Shown piece by piece: positions 7,551 to 14,444 of a DNA stretch of 14,444 nucleotides. Made by a program: the position numbers and the translations under genes. Every line of letters begins with the position of its first letter. Position 1 is the first letter of the stretch. The DNA is taken from the NCBI GenBank assembly GCA_007129055.1, contig SKWE01000245.1, positions 1-14,444 on the forward strand. The letters are read 5' to 3'. The stretch is from Syntrophomonadaceae bacterium (GTDB lineage Bacteria > Bacillota > Dethiobacteria > DTU022). Under the pieces are notes generated by a model. It made no database searches and was not told the origin of the DNA. It was given only the letters and a program-made list of their open reading frames with translations.

Positions 7551-8315
7551 GTGTCTAAATCATCACCCCTGACTGAAACAGAAAAACAATGGCTTCAAAA
7601 TTTTCTGCGAAAATTAGATGAAATGGGCAGTCATCAGGAGTATGTTACAGCTTTTCTTGACCCCCGGCAGCTAGAGCTGGCCGAATCAGCGCTTAACAAA
7701 CGTCAGGATTTCTCCTATACAGTTTACGGTGGTCACCCTGGGGCTGAAAGAAATGCACTGAATATATTTTCATCCCACATCCAGGGGGGGGTTTCCCCGG
7801 TTCAAGCTGTTTTGGCAACCTGGAAAAGTGAAGAAGAAATAAGCCATCGAGACTTCCTGGGAGCAGTGCTTGCCCTGGGTTTGCGCCGCGATCAGGTAGG
7901 AGACATTCTATTACTGCAGGATAACTCTGCCGCAATCATGGTTAATGAAACAAAAGCCGATTATGTATCGCAAAACCTGGACCAGGTTGGAAAAATAAAC
8001 GTTAGCTGTACCGTAATTGAGCCCACACAACTAACCCTGGCAGAAGATGATGGAAGAGAAATAAAAGGTACTGTTGCCAGTCTCAGGGTCGATGCTGTTT
8101 TGGCTCTTGGTTTCGGAATCTCCAGGTCGAAAGTGGTGACTCTTGTAAAGGGTGGATTGGTAAGGGTTAACTGGCGCCCGGTTAACTCACCTTCCCTTAA
8201 CCTGAAGGAAGGCGATCAGTTGTCACTGAAAGGTAGAGGTCGGGTTAAAATATCCGAGGTTGGCGGAGAAACAAGAAAAGGTAGAATGCATGTAAAATTG
8301 AAAAAATACAGCTAA
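7551..8315 (+). CDS. ylmH: YlmH family RNA-binding protein with S4 domain
   Basis: YlmH binds the ribosome and tRNA; in Bacillus subtilis it takes part in rescue of stalled large subunits in ribosome-associated quality control. The 254 residues comprise an N-terminal YlmH-specific part (about 1-170, with HRDFLGAVLALGLRRDQVGDIL) and a C-terminal S4 RNA-binding domain (about 178-235), where SRSKVVTLVKGGLVRVN forms the typical S4 helix-turn and LKEGDQLSLKGRGR the following strand. The GTG start at 7551 has AAAGGGAGA about 8 nt upstream and lies 16 bp after yggT. The order yggT-ylmH-divIVA is the standard one. Confidence 0.94.
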   Translation: MSKSSPLTETEKQWLQNFLRKLDEMGSHQEYVTAFLDPRQLELAESALNKRQDFSYTVYGGHPGAERNALNIFSSHIQGGVSPVQAVLATWKSEEEISHRDFLGAVLALGLRRDQVGDILLLQDNSAAIMVNETKADYVSQNLDQVGKINVSCTVIEPTQLTLAEDDGREIKGTVASLRVDAVLALGFGISRSKVVTLVKGGLVRVNWRPVNSPSLNLKEGDQLSLKGRGRVKISEVGGETRKGRMHVKLKKYS

Positions 8316-8393
8316 AAAGGCAGGAAATAAGCCTGTACTGTCGAAGATTTCCAAAGAAGGAATTTAATTAACTTTTTACAGGGAGGGCTAGTT

Positions 8394-9140
8394 TTGAGTA
8401 TTACGCCGCTGGATATACAGAATAAAGAATTTGAACGTGCATTTCGCGGGTATGATATTGAAGATGTTGACGATTTTTTAGATCGAATAGCAAAAGATCT
8501 TGAAGCGCTGCTGCGTGAAAACCTGGAGATGAAAGAAAGAGTTGAAAAGCTGCAGGAGAAAAATAAGAACTATCATAAGATGGAAGCAACAATGCACAAT
8601 GCAATAGTAGTAGCCCAGGAGACGGCAGAAGAAGTGAAGAATTCTGCCAGGCGGGAAGCAGATTTAATTAAACGTGAAGCGGAGCGGGATGCCAGGCAGA
8701 TGCTGGAAGATGCCCGCCTGCGTTCAAGTAGGGTTATGGAAGAGCATGAAGATCTTATCAAGCAGGGACAGGTTTTTAAAATGCGTTTTCGTTCTTTCAT
8801 GGAAGCCCAGATCGCTGCCCTGGAAAAAGAGGAATGGCTCGATGATAAAAAGCAGGAACAGGTTATTGAAGATAAATTTGTAGAAGCGGAAAAAGAAGAT
8901 TTTGCGCCATCAGCCGATTACGATTTTAAAGAGGAAGATTTGATTACTGAACCTGGTCCGGATTTTCAGCCTGATTTTAAAGAAGATATTGAAACGGATT
9001 ATGAACCCAGGGTTGAATATGAAGATGCATTGGGTCCAAAAGATGAAGAAGATGACGATGGCGCTTCCATAGATTTCGAACCTCACCCTGGCTATAAGCT
9101 CGGTCCTGACGATGATTATGATTCAGATCCCGAATTCTAA
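8394..9140 (+). CDS. divIVA: Cell-pole/septum protein DivIVA with long acidic tail
   Basis: DivIVA is a coiled-coil scaffold that binds curved membrane at septa and poles and recruits division, wall or chromosome-anchoring proteins. The TTG start is fixed by GGGAGGG at 8381-8387, 7 nt upstream. Residues 1-55 are a clear DivIVA N-terminal domain: ITPLDIQNKEF, and F17-R18 at the positions of the membrane-inserting residues of the B. subtilis protein, then YDIEDVDDFLDRI. Residues about 28-60 and 68-148 are predicted coiled coil rich in Glu, Lys and Arg. From about 150 the protein becomes strongly acidic: residues 171-248 hold about 30 Asp/Glu against 5 Lys/Arg, with Pro and aromatic residues in motifs such as PDFQPDF and PHPGY, and probably no fold. 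The length of 248 exceeds the roughly 165 of B. subtilis DivIVA; the excess is this tail. A 78-bp gap separates it from ylmH. Confidence 0.92.
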   Translation: MSITPLDIQNKEFERAFRGYDIEDVDDFLDRIAKDLEALLRENLEMKERVEKLQEKNKNYHKMEATMHNAIVVAQETAEEVKNSARREADLIKREAERDARQMLEDARLRSSRVMEEHEDLIKQGQVFKMRFRSFMEAQIAALEKEEWLDDKKQEQVIEDKFVEAEKEDFAPSADYDFKEEDLITEPGPDFQPDFKEDIETDYEPRVEYEDALGPKDEEDDDGASIDFEPHPGYKLGPDDDYDSDPEF

Positions 9141-9144
9141 AGGA

Positions 9145-9173
9145 TTGATTTTCACCCTTTAACATGCTACAAT
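9145..9173 (+). promoter_or_regulatory. Sigma-A-type promoter of the T-box/ileS unit
   Basis: TTGATT at 9145-9150 and TACAAT at 9168-9173 are separated by 17 bp, close to the vegetative consensus. Transcription would begin near 9180, just before the first paired bases of T-box Stem I at 9183. It lies immediately downstream of the divIVA stop. Confidence 0.8.
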
Positions 9174-9179
9174 TTGGGG

Positions 9180-9430
9180 CAAGTGCTGTGAACGGGACAC
9201 GAAAGCGTCATATCAGCTTATTCAGAGAGCCGGTTTAAGGTGAGAGTCCGGTTAAGCCCTGCCGCCATATATCACCCGGGAGCACCCGCGCCAAATCTCT
9301 AGCGGGAAAGTAGACGCGGGCGGATACCGCCGTTACCGGTAGTTAAAGTGGTTAAACAGCTTGCTGTCTGGCTATTAGGGTGGTACCACGGGAGTAAATC
9401 TCGTCCCTTAGGGGGGCGAGTTTTCTTTTA
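9180..9430 (+). promoter_or_regulatory. T-box riboswitch, tRNA-Ile responsive
   Basis: The leader has all main T-box parts. The Stem I base pairs 9183-9187 with 9281-9285 (GTGCT/AGCAC), and a second helix pairs 9193-9196 with 9275-9278 (CGGG/CCCG). The specifier codon ATC at 9271-9273, followed by the conserved purine, lies just 5' of that strand, as expected for isoleucine. The distal part has AGAGAG (9224-9229) and the GGTGAGAG loop between CCGG repeats. The T-box AGGGTGGTACCACGGG is at 9377-9392. AGGG (9377-9380) can pair with CCCT (9405-9408) and ACGGG (9388-9392) with CTCGT (9400-9404), leaving the usual 7-nt bulge whose TGGT pairs with an ACCA tRNA end; tRNA-Ile has A as discriminator base. 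Uncharged tRNA-Ile would stabilise this antiterminator and turn on ileS. Confidence 0.96.
9400..9424 (+). terminator. Intrinsic terminator of the T-box leader
   Basis: CTCGTCCC (9400-9407) pairs with GGGGCGAG (9413-9420, one G-U pair) and is followed by TTTT and a further T-rich stretch. Its 5' strand overlaps the antiterminator strand, so the two structures exclude each other. Confidence 0.92.
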
Positions 9431-9515
9431 GTCAATTCTTGTCGTGCAAATCCCTTAAAATGGACTAATCATTAACCAGTGCACTAAACACATCAAAAAG
9501 TGGAGGAGAGTTAAC

Positions 9516-12275
9516 ATGGATTACCGAGATACTTTAAACCTGCCAAATACCGATTTCCCCATGCGCGCCAACCTGCCGAATCGTGAACCTGATATTTTGA
9601 AGCGATGGGAAGAAATTGATATTAACAACCTTGCCCGGGAAAACCGTAAAGGGGCGCCACTTTACATCTTGCATGATGGGCCACCATATGCAAACGGTGA
9701 TATCCATATGGGGACCGCTTTAAATAAGGTGCTTAAAGATATTATCAATAAGTATAAAACTATGACCGGTTTTGACTGCCCCTATATCCCCGGTTGGGAC
9801 ACACACGGGCTGCCAATTGAGCACCAGATAATCAAAACAAAAAAAGTTAAACGTAAGGAAATATCTGATCTGCAATTCAGGCAAATGTGCCATGAATATG
9901 CACTGAAATATGTAGATATCCAACGGGAGCAGTTCAAGCGGCTTGGGGTGCGGGGAGACTGGGATAACCCCTACCTGACACTCAAACCGGAATATGAAGG
10001 GCGCCAGATCAAGGTGTTCGGGGCCATGGCCGAAAAAGGCTATATTTACAAAGGCATGCGTCCCGTATACTGGTGCGCCAGCTGTGAAACTGCCCTGGCC
10101 GAGGCGGAAATTGAATATGGAAATAAAATTTCCCAGTCCATTTATGTTAAATTCCCGCTGGTAGATGACCTGGGGCTATTGGGCGGTACAGAGAATCGCT
10201 ACTGCCTGATCTGGACCACCACTGCCTGGACAATACCGGCCAACCTGGCCATAGCGCTGCATCCTGATCTTGATTATGTCCTTGCCGATGCCGGTTCTGA
10301 ACAGTACCTGCTCGCCGAAGGTTTGCTTGAAGAAGTATCCAAACTGGCCGGTGCAGAAAAACCCTGGACTGTGCTGAAAAAATTTAAAGGTCATGAACTG
10401 GTTGGCTTGCGCTGCCGTCATCCTCTTTACGACCGCGATTCAATACTGCTAAACGGAGATCATGTCACCCTGGAACAGGGTACCGGCTGCGTGCATATAG
10501 CTCCCGGCCACGGCCATGAAGACTTTGCCATAGGCCAGGAAAATGACCTGCCCATTCTCAGCCCGCTTAACGACAGCGGCATCTTTACCGAAGAAGCTGG
10601 CCCTTATGCCGGTATGCACTACACCGCGGGGGGCGATGCGGTGATTAAAGACCTGGACAAACAGGGAGTATTAATGAAATCAACACCCCTGGAACACCAG
10701 TACCCTAATTGCTGGCGCTGCAAACAGCCTGTCCTTTACCGTGCTACAGAACAGTGGTTTGCTTCGGTAGAAGGATTCAGAAAAGAAGCGCTTGATGCCA
10801 TCAACAAGGTCCACTGGACCCCTTCCTGGGGGGAAGAGCGAATTTATAACATGATAGCTGAAAGGCAGGATTGGTGTATATCACGCCAGAGGGCCTGGGG
10901 AGTGCCCATTCCAATATTCTACTGTGAAGGCTGCAACGCCCCTTTAATTAACAAAAAGACAATTGAAATAGTGAGTGATCTTTTTACCCGCGAAGGATCT
11001 GATGCCTGGTTTGCCAAAGAAGCTTCCGAAATCCTGCCACCTGACATTAACTGTTCAGAATGTGGTCATGGAGAATTCCGCAAGGAAATGGATACGATGG
11101 ATGTCTGGTTTGATTCCGGTTCCAGCCATGCCGCAGTATTGGAGACAAGGGATGAATTGCGCTGGCCTGCCGACCTTTACCTGGAAGGTAGCGATCAATA
11201 CCGGGGTTGGTTCCACTCATCGCTGCTTACTGCAGTAGCTTCCAGGGGTATGCCACCGTACCATGCCGTGCTCAGTCACGGTTGGGTTGTCGATGGAGAT
11301 GGCAAGAAAATGTCTAAATCGCTTGGCAACGTTATTGCCCCGGAACAGATAATCAAGCGTTTTGGTGCTGATATCTTAAGGCTCTGGGTGTCATCGGCCG
11401 ATTTTACAAGTGACATCCATCTTTCGGAAGATATCCTGAAGCAGTTAATAGAAGTTTACCGCAAAATACGTAATACTATCAGGTTCCTGCTCGGTAACTG
11501 TGCCGATTTCGACCCCGCTGCAGATGCGCTGCCTTACGAAAAAATGGAAGAAATTGATCGCTGGGCACTTTACCGGTTGAACAACCTGGTTAGAAAAGTA
11601 ACTGCGGCCTATGACAGGTATGAATATCACCAGTTCTACCATGCCATTCATAACTTTTGCGTGGTAGATATGAGTAATTTTTACCTTGATATAATCAAGG
11701 ACCGGCTTTACTGCTCTGCTCCGGGCGAAGATATCCGCCGTTCAGCGCAAACTGCCCTGATGAAAATTTTAGAGCACCTTGTGGTGATGATGGCGCCAAT
11801 ACTTACCTTTACTGCTGAAGAAGTGTGGCAGTACATTCCCGGTAAACACAAAGAAAGCGTCCAGCTTGCCGACTGGCCGGAAGCTAATCCGGCCTGGGAA
11901 GATCCTGAACTGGGTCAACACTGGCAGACTCTTCTTGAAGTGCGTGAAGAAGTTACCTGGGCCCTGGAACAGGCCAGGAAAGACAAGATAATTGGAGGTT
12001 CCCTGGCTGCTTCTGTTACTCTATGGGCCGAAAAAGATCTTTACCATAAGCTCAAAATCTATGAAGACTACCTGCCTGTACTGTTTATTGTCTCTTCGGC
12101 TGCCTTAAAGGAAGGCGCTGCTGAAGCTTCGGAAAATGCAACATCCGGGCAGAAAACGGGTATCAAAATATTAGTTGAAACAGCAAGCGGGCACAAGTGT
12201 CCCCGCTGCTGGATCTTCACCGATGCTGAAGGAGAGCTGTGTCCCCGCTGCAGTAAAGTGGTAGCTGCTCTTTAA
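9516..12275 (+). CDS. ileS: Isoleucyl-tRNA synthetase (class I)
   Basis: Charges tRNA-Ile with isoleucine in the cytoplasm and edits misactivated valine. The 919 residues fit the bacterial type-1 enzyme. Visible in order: the HIGH-equivalent HMGT (64-67) after DGPPYANGDI; the CP1 editing domain with TTTAWTIPANLAI and GTGCVHIAPGHGHEDF; WFDSGSSHAAVL; the KMSKS loop (598-602) within GDGKKMSKSLGN; an anticodon-binding helical domain with the DMSNFYLDIIKDRLY segment; and a C-terminal zinc finger formed by C895, C898, C909 and C912. The ATG at 9516 has GGAGGAG at 9502-9508. Expression is controlled by the T-box leader directly upstream, and a strong terminator follows. No defect is seen. Confidence 0.98.
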   Translation: MDYRDTLNLPNTDFPMRANLPNREPDILKRWEEIDINNLARENRKGAPLYILHDGPPYANGDIHMGTALNKVLKDIINKYKTMTGFDCPYIPGWDTHGLPIEHQIIKTKKVKRKEISDLQFRQMCHEYALKYVDIQREQFKRLGVRGDWDNPYLTLKPEYEGRQIKVFGAMAEKGYIYKGMRPVYWCASCETALAEAEIEYGNKISQSIYVKFPLVDDLGLLGGTENRYCLIWTTTAWTIPANLAIALHPDLDYVLADAGSEQYLLAEGLLEEVSKLAGAEKPWTVLKKFKGHELVGLRCRHPLYDRDSILLNGDHVTLEQGTGCVHIAPGHGHEDFAIGQENDLPILSPLNDSGIFTEEAGPYAGMHYTAGGDAVIKDLDKQGVLMKSTPLEHQYPNCWRCKQPVLYRATEQWFASVEGFRKEALDAINKVHWTPSWGEERIYNMIAERQDWCISRQRAWGVPIPIFYCEGCNAPLINKKTIEIVSDLFTREGSDAWFAKEASEILPPDINCSECGHGEFRKEMDTMDVWFDSGSSHAAVLETRDELRWPADLYLEGSDQYRGWFHSSLLTAVASRGMPPYHAVLSHGWVVDGDGKKMSKSLGNVIAPEQIIKRFGADILRLWVSSADFTSDIHLSEDILKQLIEVYRKIRNTIRFLLGNCADFDPAADALPYEKMEEIDRWALYRLNNLVRKVTAAYDRYEYHQFYHAIHNFCVVDMSNFYLDIIKDRLYCSAPGEDIRRSAQTALMKILEHLVVMMAPILTFTAEEVWQYIPGKHKESVQLADWPEANPAWEDPELGQHWQTLLEVREEVTWALEQARKDKIIGGSLAASVTLWAEKDLYHKLKIYEDYLPVLFIVSSAALKEGAAEASENATSGQKTGIKILVETASGHKCPRCWIFTDAEGELCPRCSKVVAAL

Positions 12276-12307
12276 GTAAAACTTTGCTTAACATAAATAA
12301 AGTTATC

Positions 12308-12338
12308 AAAAACCCCTCCTGATTTCGGAGGGGTTTTT
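12308..12338 (+). terminator. Intrinsic terminator after ileS
   Basis: The arms 12308-12319 (AAAAACCCCTCC) and 12327-12338 (GGAGGGGTTTTT) form a perfect 12-bp stem with a 7-nt loop and a run of five T. It ends the T-box/ileS unit; the A-tract on the 5' side could also let it work for convergent transcription. Confidence 0.95.
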
Positions 12339-12416
12339 GTTGAAGGAAGGAAATATAATATTGATACAGAATATTAAAAATAAGTTAATAAATCTAACTA
12401 CAAGGGGGAAGTAGTT

Positions 12417-14042
12417 TTGACTGAAAGGCCATGGATGAAAAACTATCCGGTTCGCTGGAATCTTGATTATCCCGAGAAATCTTTGTACCAGTATTTCAAG
12501 GAATGCACTGCCGATTATCCTGACCTGGTAGCGCTTGTTTATTTTGACAACGAAATAACCTACAGCAGCTTAAATGAAAAAATAAACCTTACAGCAGCTG
12601 CCCTGGACAGCCTGGGAGTAAAGAAAGGCGACCGGGTTGCGTTGATGCTGCCCAACTGCCCCCAATATGTTTATGCCTTTTACGCCTGCATGAAACTTGG
12701 CGCTGTAGTGGTCCAGGTTAACCCTCTCTATACTCCTGATGAGCTGGAATACATACTTAATGATTGTGGGGCAGAGGTTTTTATCGGGGCCGATGCAGTT
12801 TTTAACTCTTTTCATGCTGTGCGGGAAAGCGTTCCTGTAAAGCATGCTGTTGTATCGCGCCTGCTCTGGAATGAAGTGGAAGGTAACAATATCAGTTTTG
12901 AAATCATGCTGGAACAGCATGAACCCCTGGAGGCGGAAGCAGATATTGACCCAAAAGAAGATCTGGCTGTTTTTCAATATACCGGTGGAACTACCGGTTA
13001 CCCCAGGGCAGCCATGCTAACCCACTATAATTTAACTTGTAATGTAACCCAGGTTAAGGAGTGGTTGAGTGAATGGACAGAAGAAAAATTCAGTGATGGA
13101 GTTAAGCAATATTACGGCATATCAGTTTTGCCATTTTTCCATTCGTACGGCATGACCTGTGCTATGAATACAGGATTAACCCTTCCTGCCGGGCAGATTT
13201 TGCTGCCCCGGTTTGATCTTGAAGCAATGCTGGAATTGATCAAGAAATATCAGCCCAGGCTTTTACCTGCTGTACCCACAGTTTATATTGCAATTGCCAA
13301 CCATCGCAACCTGGAACATTACAATGTTGATGCCATAGAAATTTGTAACTGTGGGGCAGCGCCTATGCCGGTAGAAGCAATGGCCCGTTTTGAAGAAAGA
13401 ACCGGTTCCAAATTGCTGGAGGGGTATGGGTTGTCTGAGGCCTCGCCTGTCACCCACTGTAACCCCGTGAATGGAGAACGCAAACCCGGCAGTATCGGAA
13501 TTCCCTATCCTGATACTGAATGTAAGCTGGTTGATATTGAAACCGGTAAGCAGGAAGTTCCGCCCGGTGAAGCCGGGGAACTGATCATTAAAGGTCCACA
13601 GGTTATGAAGGGCTACTGGAACCGGCCCCGGGAAACAGAAGAAACCTTGCGTGACGGTTGGCTTTATACCGGTGATATCGCTCAAATGGATGAAGACGGT
13701 TATTTCTACCTGGTCGATCGTAAAAAAGATATGGTTATCTCGGGTGGTTTTAATATCTATCCCAGGGAAATAGACGAAGTGCTATTCGAGCACCCTAAAG
13801 TTGCCGAGGCCGTATCTGTAGGCCTTCCTGATGACTATTACGGGGAAATAATTAAAGCGTATGTTGTCCTGCACGAAGAAGAGACGGCAACAGAAGAAGA
13901 GATAATCGAATTCTGCAGGGAAAAACTGGCTAAGTTTAAAGTACCCAGGATGGTAGAATTCCGCACTGAGCTGCCCAAAAGCGCAATCGGTAAAGTACTG
14001 CGCCGCAGCCTGCTTGAGGAAGAGCGCAGCAAAACTGAATAA
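12417..14042 (+). CDS. Long-chain fatty-acid-CoA ligase (AMP-forming, FadD-like)
   Basis: An adenylate-forming enzyme that activates a carboxylic acid, probably a fatty acid, with ATP and joins it to coenzyme A. The 541 residues carry the family motifs in order: the ATP-binding loop YTGGTTGYPR (188-197), GYGLSEASP (from 336), the ribose-binding D420 in LYTGDIA, the hinge DRKKDMVISGGFNIYP, and the C-terminal catalytic lysine K526 in SAIGKVLRR. The substrate cannot be read from the motifs; a branched or medium-chain acid is also possible. The TTG start at 12417 has AAGGGGGA (12402-12409) 7 nt upstream. It is preceded by the ileS terminator, so it needs its own promoter; TTGATA (12361) with TTAATA (12385) at 18 bp spacing is a weak candidate. 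Its place between ileS and lspA is not part of the usual gene order. No intrinsic terminator follows it. Confidence 0.9.
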   Translation: MTERPWMKNYPVRWNLDYPEKSLYQYFKECTADYPDLVALVYFDNEITYSSLNEKINLTAAALDSLGVKKGDRVALMLPNCPQYVYAFYACMKLGAVVVQVNPLYTPDELEYILNDCGAEVFIGADAVFNSFHAVRESVPVKHAVVSRLLWNEVEGNNISFEIMLEQHEPLEAEADIDPKEDLAVFQYTGGTTGYPRAAMLTHYNLTCNVTQVKEWLSEWTEEKFSDGVKQYYGISVLPFFHSYGMTCAMNTGLTLPAGQILLPRFDLEAMLELIKKYQPRLLPAVPTVYIAIANHRNLEHYNVDAIEICNCGAAPMPVEAMARFEERTGSKLLEGYGLSEASPVTHCNPVNGERKPGSIGIPYPDTECKLVDIETGKQEVPPGEAGELIIKGPQVMKGYWNRPRETEETLRDGWLYTGDIAQMDEDGYFYLVDRKKDMVISGGFNIYPREIDEVLFEHPKVAEAVSVGLPDDYYGEIIKAYVVLHEEETATEEEIIEFCREKLAKFKVPRMVEFRTELPKSAIGKVLRRSLLEEERSKTE

Positions 14043-14090
14043 TACTTATTGCATGGTTGACTGTTGAACGTTAGTATATAAACAGAAAAC

Positions 14091-14347
14091 TCTAATGGAA
14101 CCGGTTGGTTCCCACCGGGGCAGTTTACCGGCTAAGGCCATTACCATTGTGGAGTTGCAGAGAAATGGCCGGTGAAGCAAAGGCTGAAGCAGGCCGGCCC
14201 GCACGGACGCGGGCCGCCGAGAGCCAAGTTGCGGATGACGCGTCTCGAGGACAGCCTAAGCGGAAGCCTGAAGCTGAACCGCTGCCATTACCTGTAACGG
14301 AACCGGTAAGGGGGTTAGCCGGTAAACTGCCTTTAGTGGCTATTAGA
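14091..14347 (+). ncRNA. GC-rich, highly structured non-coding element of unknown identity (possible HEARO/omega-RNA-like RNA)
   Basis: The sequence between the acyl-CoA ligase gene and lspA can fold into a large branched structure. The core is a perfect 17-bp helix, 14119-14135 with 14315-14331 (begins GGCAGTTTACC). Outside it, TCTAAT (14091-14096) pairs with ATTAGA (14342-14347), enclosing a GGAACC/GGTTCC hairpin (14097-14112). Inside are four hairpins: 14136-14142/14164-14170 (GGCCATT/AATGGCC), 14195-14202/14209-14216 (8 bp), 14218-14222/14243-14247 and 14259-14263/14279-14283. The interior is much richer in G and C than nearby genes, and GGAACCGGT and GCCATTACC occur twice each. An open frame across it (14105-14353) has no ribosome site and no recognisable product. 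Size and branched shape recall HEARO RNAs (the guide RNAs of IscB/IsrB nucleases), which also occur alone; a leader RNA for lspA or a small mobile repeat are alternatives. The strand is assumed from the neighbouring genes. I see nothing in 14043-14090. Confidence 0.6.
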
Positions 14348-14366
14348 AATTAATGGAGGTAGCTAA

Positions 14367-14444
14367 TTGCGTTTAATAATAACAGTAATTGCCGTAATCT
14401 TAACCGATCAACTAACCAAGTATGCTGTAACAAATAACATGGAA
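14367..14444 (+). CDS. lspA: Lipoprotein signal peptidase LspA, N-terminal fragment (runs off window)
   Basis: Only the first 26 codons are present. The TTG start at 14367 has GGAGG (14355-14359) 7 nt upstream. The translation is a hydrophobic first helix (RLIITVIAVILT) followed by DQLTKYAV, the DQxTK motif found near the N-terminus of signal peptidase II. LspA is an inner-membrane aspartyl protease that removes lipoprotein signal peptides; its catalytic aspartates lie beyond the window. A position shortly downstream of ileS is common in Bacillota and many other bacteria, which supports the call. Confidence 0.85.
   Translation, partial: MRLIITVIAVILTDQLTKYAVTNNME

Noticed and set aside
8674..8883. 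Plus-strand open frame inside divIVA, and the many minus-strand frames across the window
   Set aside because: They overlap clearly identified genes, show no family motifs and no convincing ribosome sites, and are best read as shadows.
9139..9160. AAAGG/CCTTT inverted repeat after divIVA as a terminator
   Set aside because: The stem is only 5 bp and AT-rich, has no T run, and overlaps the ileS promoter spacer.
12354..12359. Perfect TATAAT before the acyl-CoA ligase gene
   Set aside because: No -35-like sequence lies 16-18 bp upstream; that position falls in the ileS terminator stem. TTGAAG at 12340 is only 8 bp away. It remains a possible but unsupported -10 box.
12978..13007. Arg197 in place of the usual Lys at the end of the ATP-binding loop of the acyl-CoA ligase
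   Set aside because: The AMP-binding signature allows Lys or Arg at this position, so it is not a sign of inactivity.
14105..14353. Open frame of 82 codons between the acyl-CoA ligase gene and lspA
   Set aside because: It starts at TTG with no ribosome site, runs through all arms of the inverted repeats, and its Arg/Ala/Pro-rich translation reflects the GC-rich hairpins rather than a protein family.
1..14444. CRISPR arrays, transfer RNA genes, insertion sequences
   Set aside because: No regularly spaced repeats, no tRNA-like cloverleaf and no transposase gene were seen on reading both strands.

Overview
The window looks like chromosomal sequence from an anaerobic, Gram-positive-type bacterium of the Bacillota (Clostridia or a relative). 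The reasons are a ylmD/ylmE/ylmG/ylmH-divIVA-ileS gene order, a T-box leader in front of ileS, DivIVA, an oxygen-sensitive class III (anaerobic) ribonucleotide reductase, and heavy use of GTG and TTG start codons with strong Shine-Dalgarno sites. All recognised genes lie on the + strand. The species cannot be named from this sequence alone.

Left part (1-4459): the 3' end of nrdR, the ATP/dATP-sensing repressor of ribonucleotide reductase genes, is followed without a gap by nrdD, which overlaps nrdG by one base. This is a compact anaerobic dNTP-synthesis operon. nrdD is interrupted in frame by a 525-residue intein with a LAGLIDADG homing endonuclease domain. The splice junctions can be placed to the base (intein 1116-2690), and removal restores a 697-residue NrdD.

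Middle part (4460-9140): pgeF (ylmD), a one-pass membrane protein resembling HlyD-type adaptors, yggS (ylmE), yggT (ylmG), ylmH and divIVA, closely spaced and probably co-transcribed with the nrd genes. This is the division/cell-pole cluster found downstream of ftsZ in many Bacillota. The gene usually found between ylmE and ylmG, sepF, is absent. DivIVA has a long, very acidic C-terminal tail, and the HlyD-like protein has an acidic insertion where a coiled-coil hairpin would be expected.

Right part (9141-14444): a good sigma-A-type promoter drives a tRNA-Ile-responsive T-box leader (specifier ATC, antiterminator and terminator both visible) and ileS, which ends in a strong intrinsic terminator. 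Then come a long-chain acyl-CoA ligase gene, a GC-rich and strongly structured non-coding element built on a perfect 17-bp inverted repeat, and the first 26 codons of lspA (signal peptidase II).

Most of the window is housekeeping. The parts most worth a second look are the all-serine intein in NrdD, the unidentified structured element before lspA (an RNA of the HEARO/omega-RNA kind is one candidate), the missing sepF, and the odd HlyD-like and DivIVA proteins.
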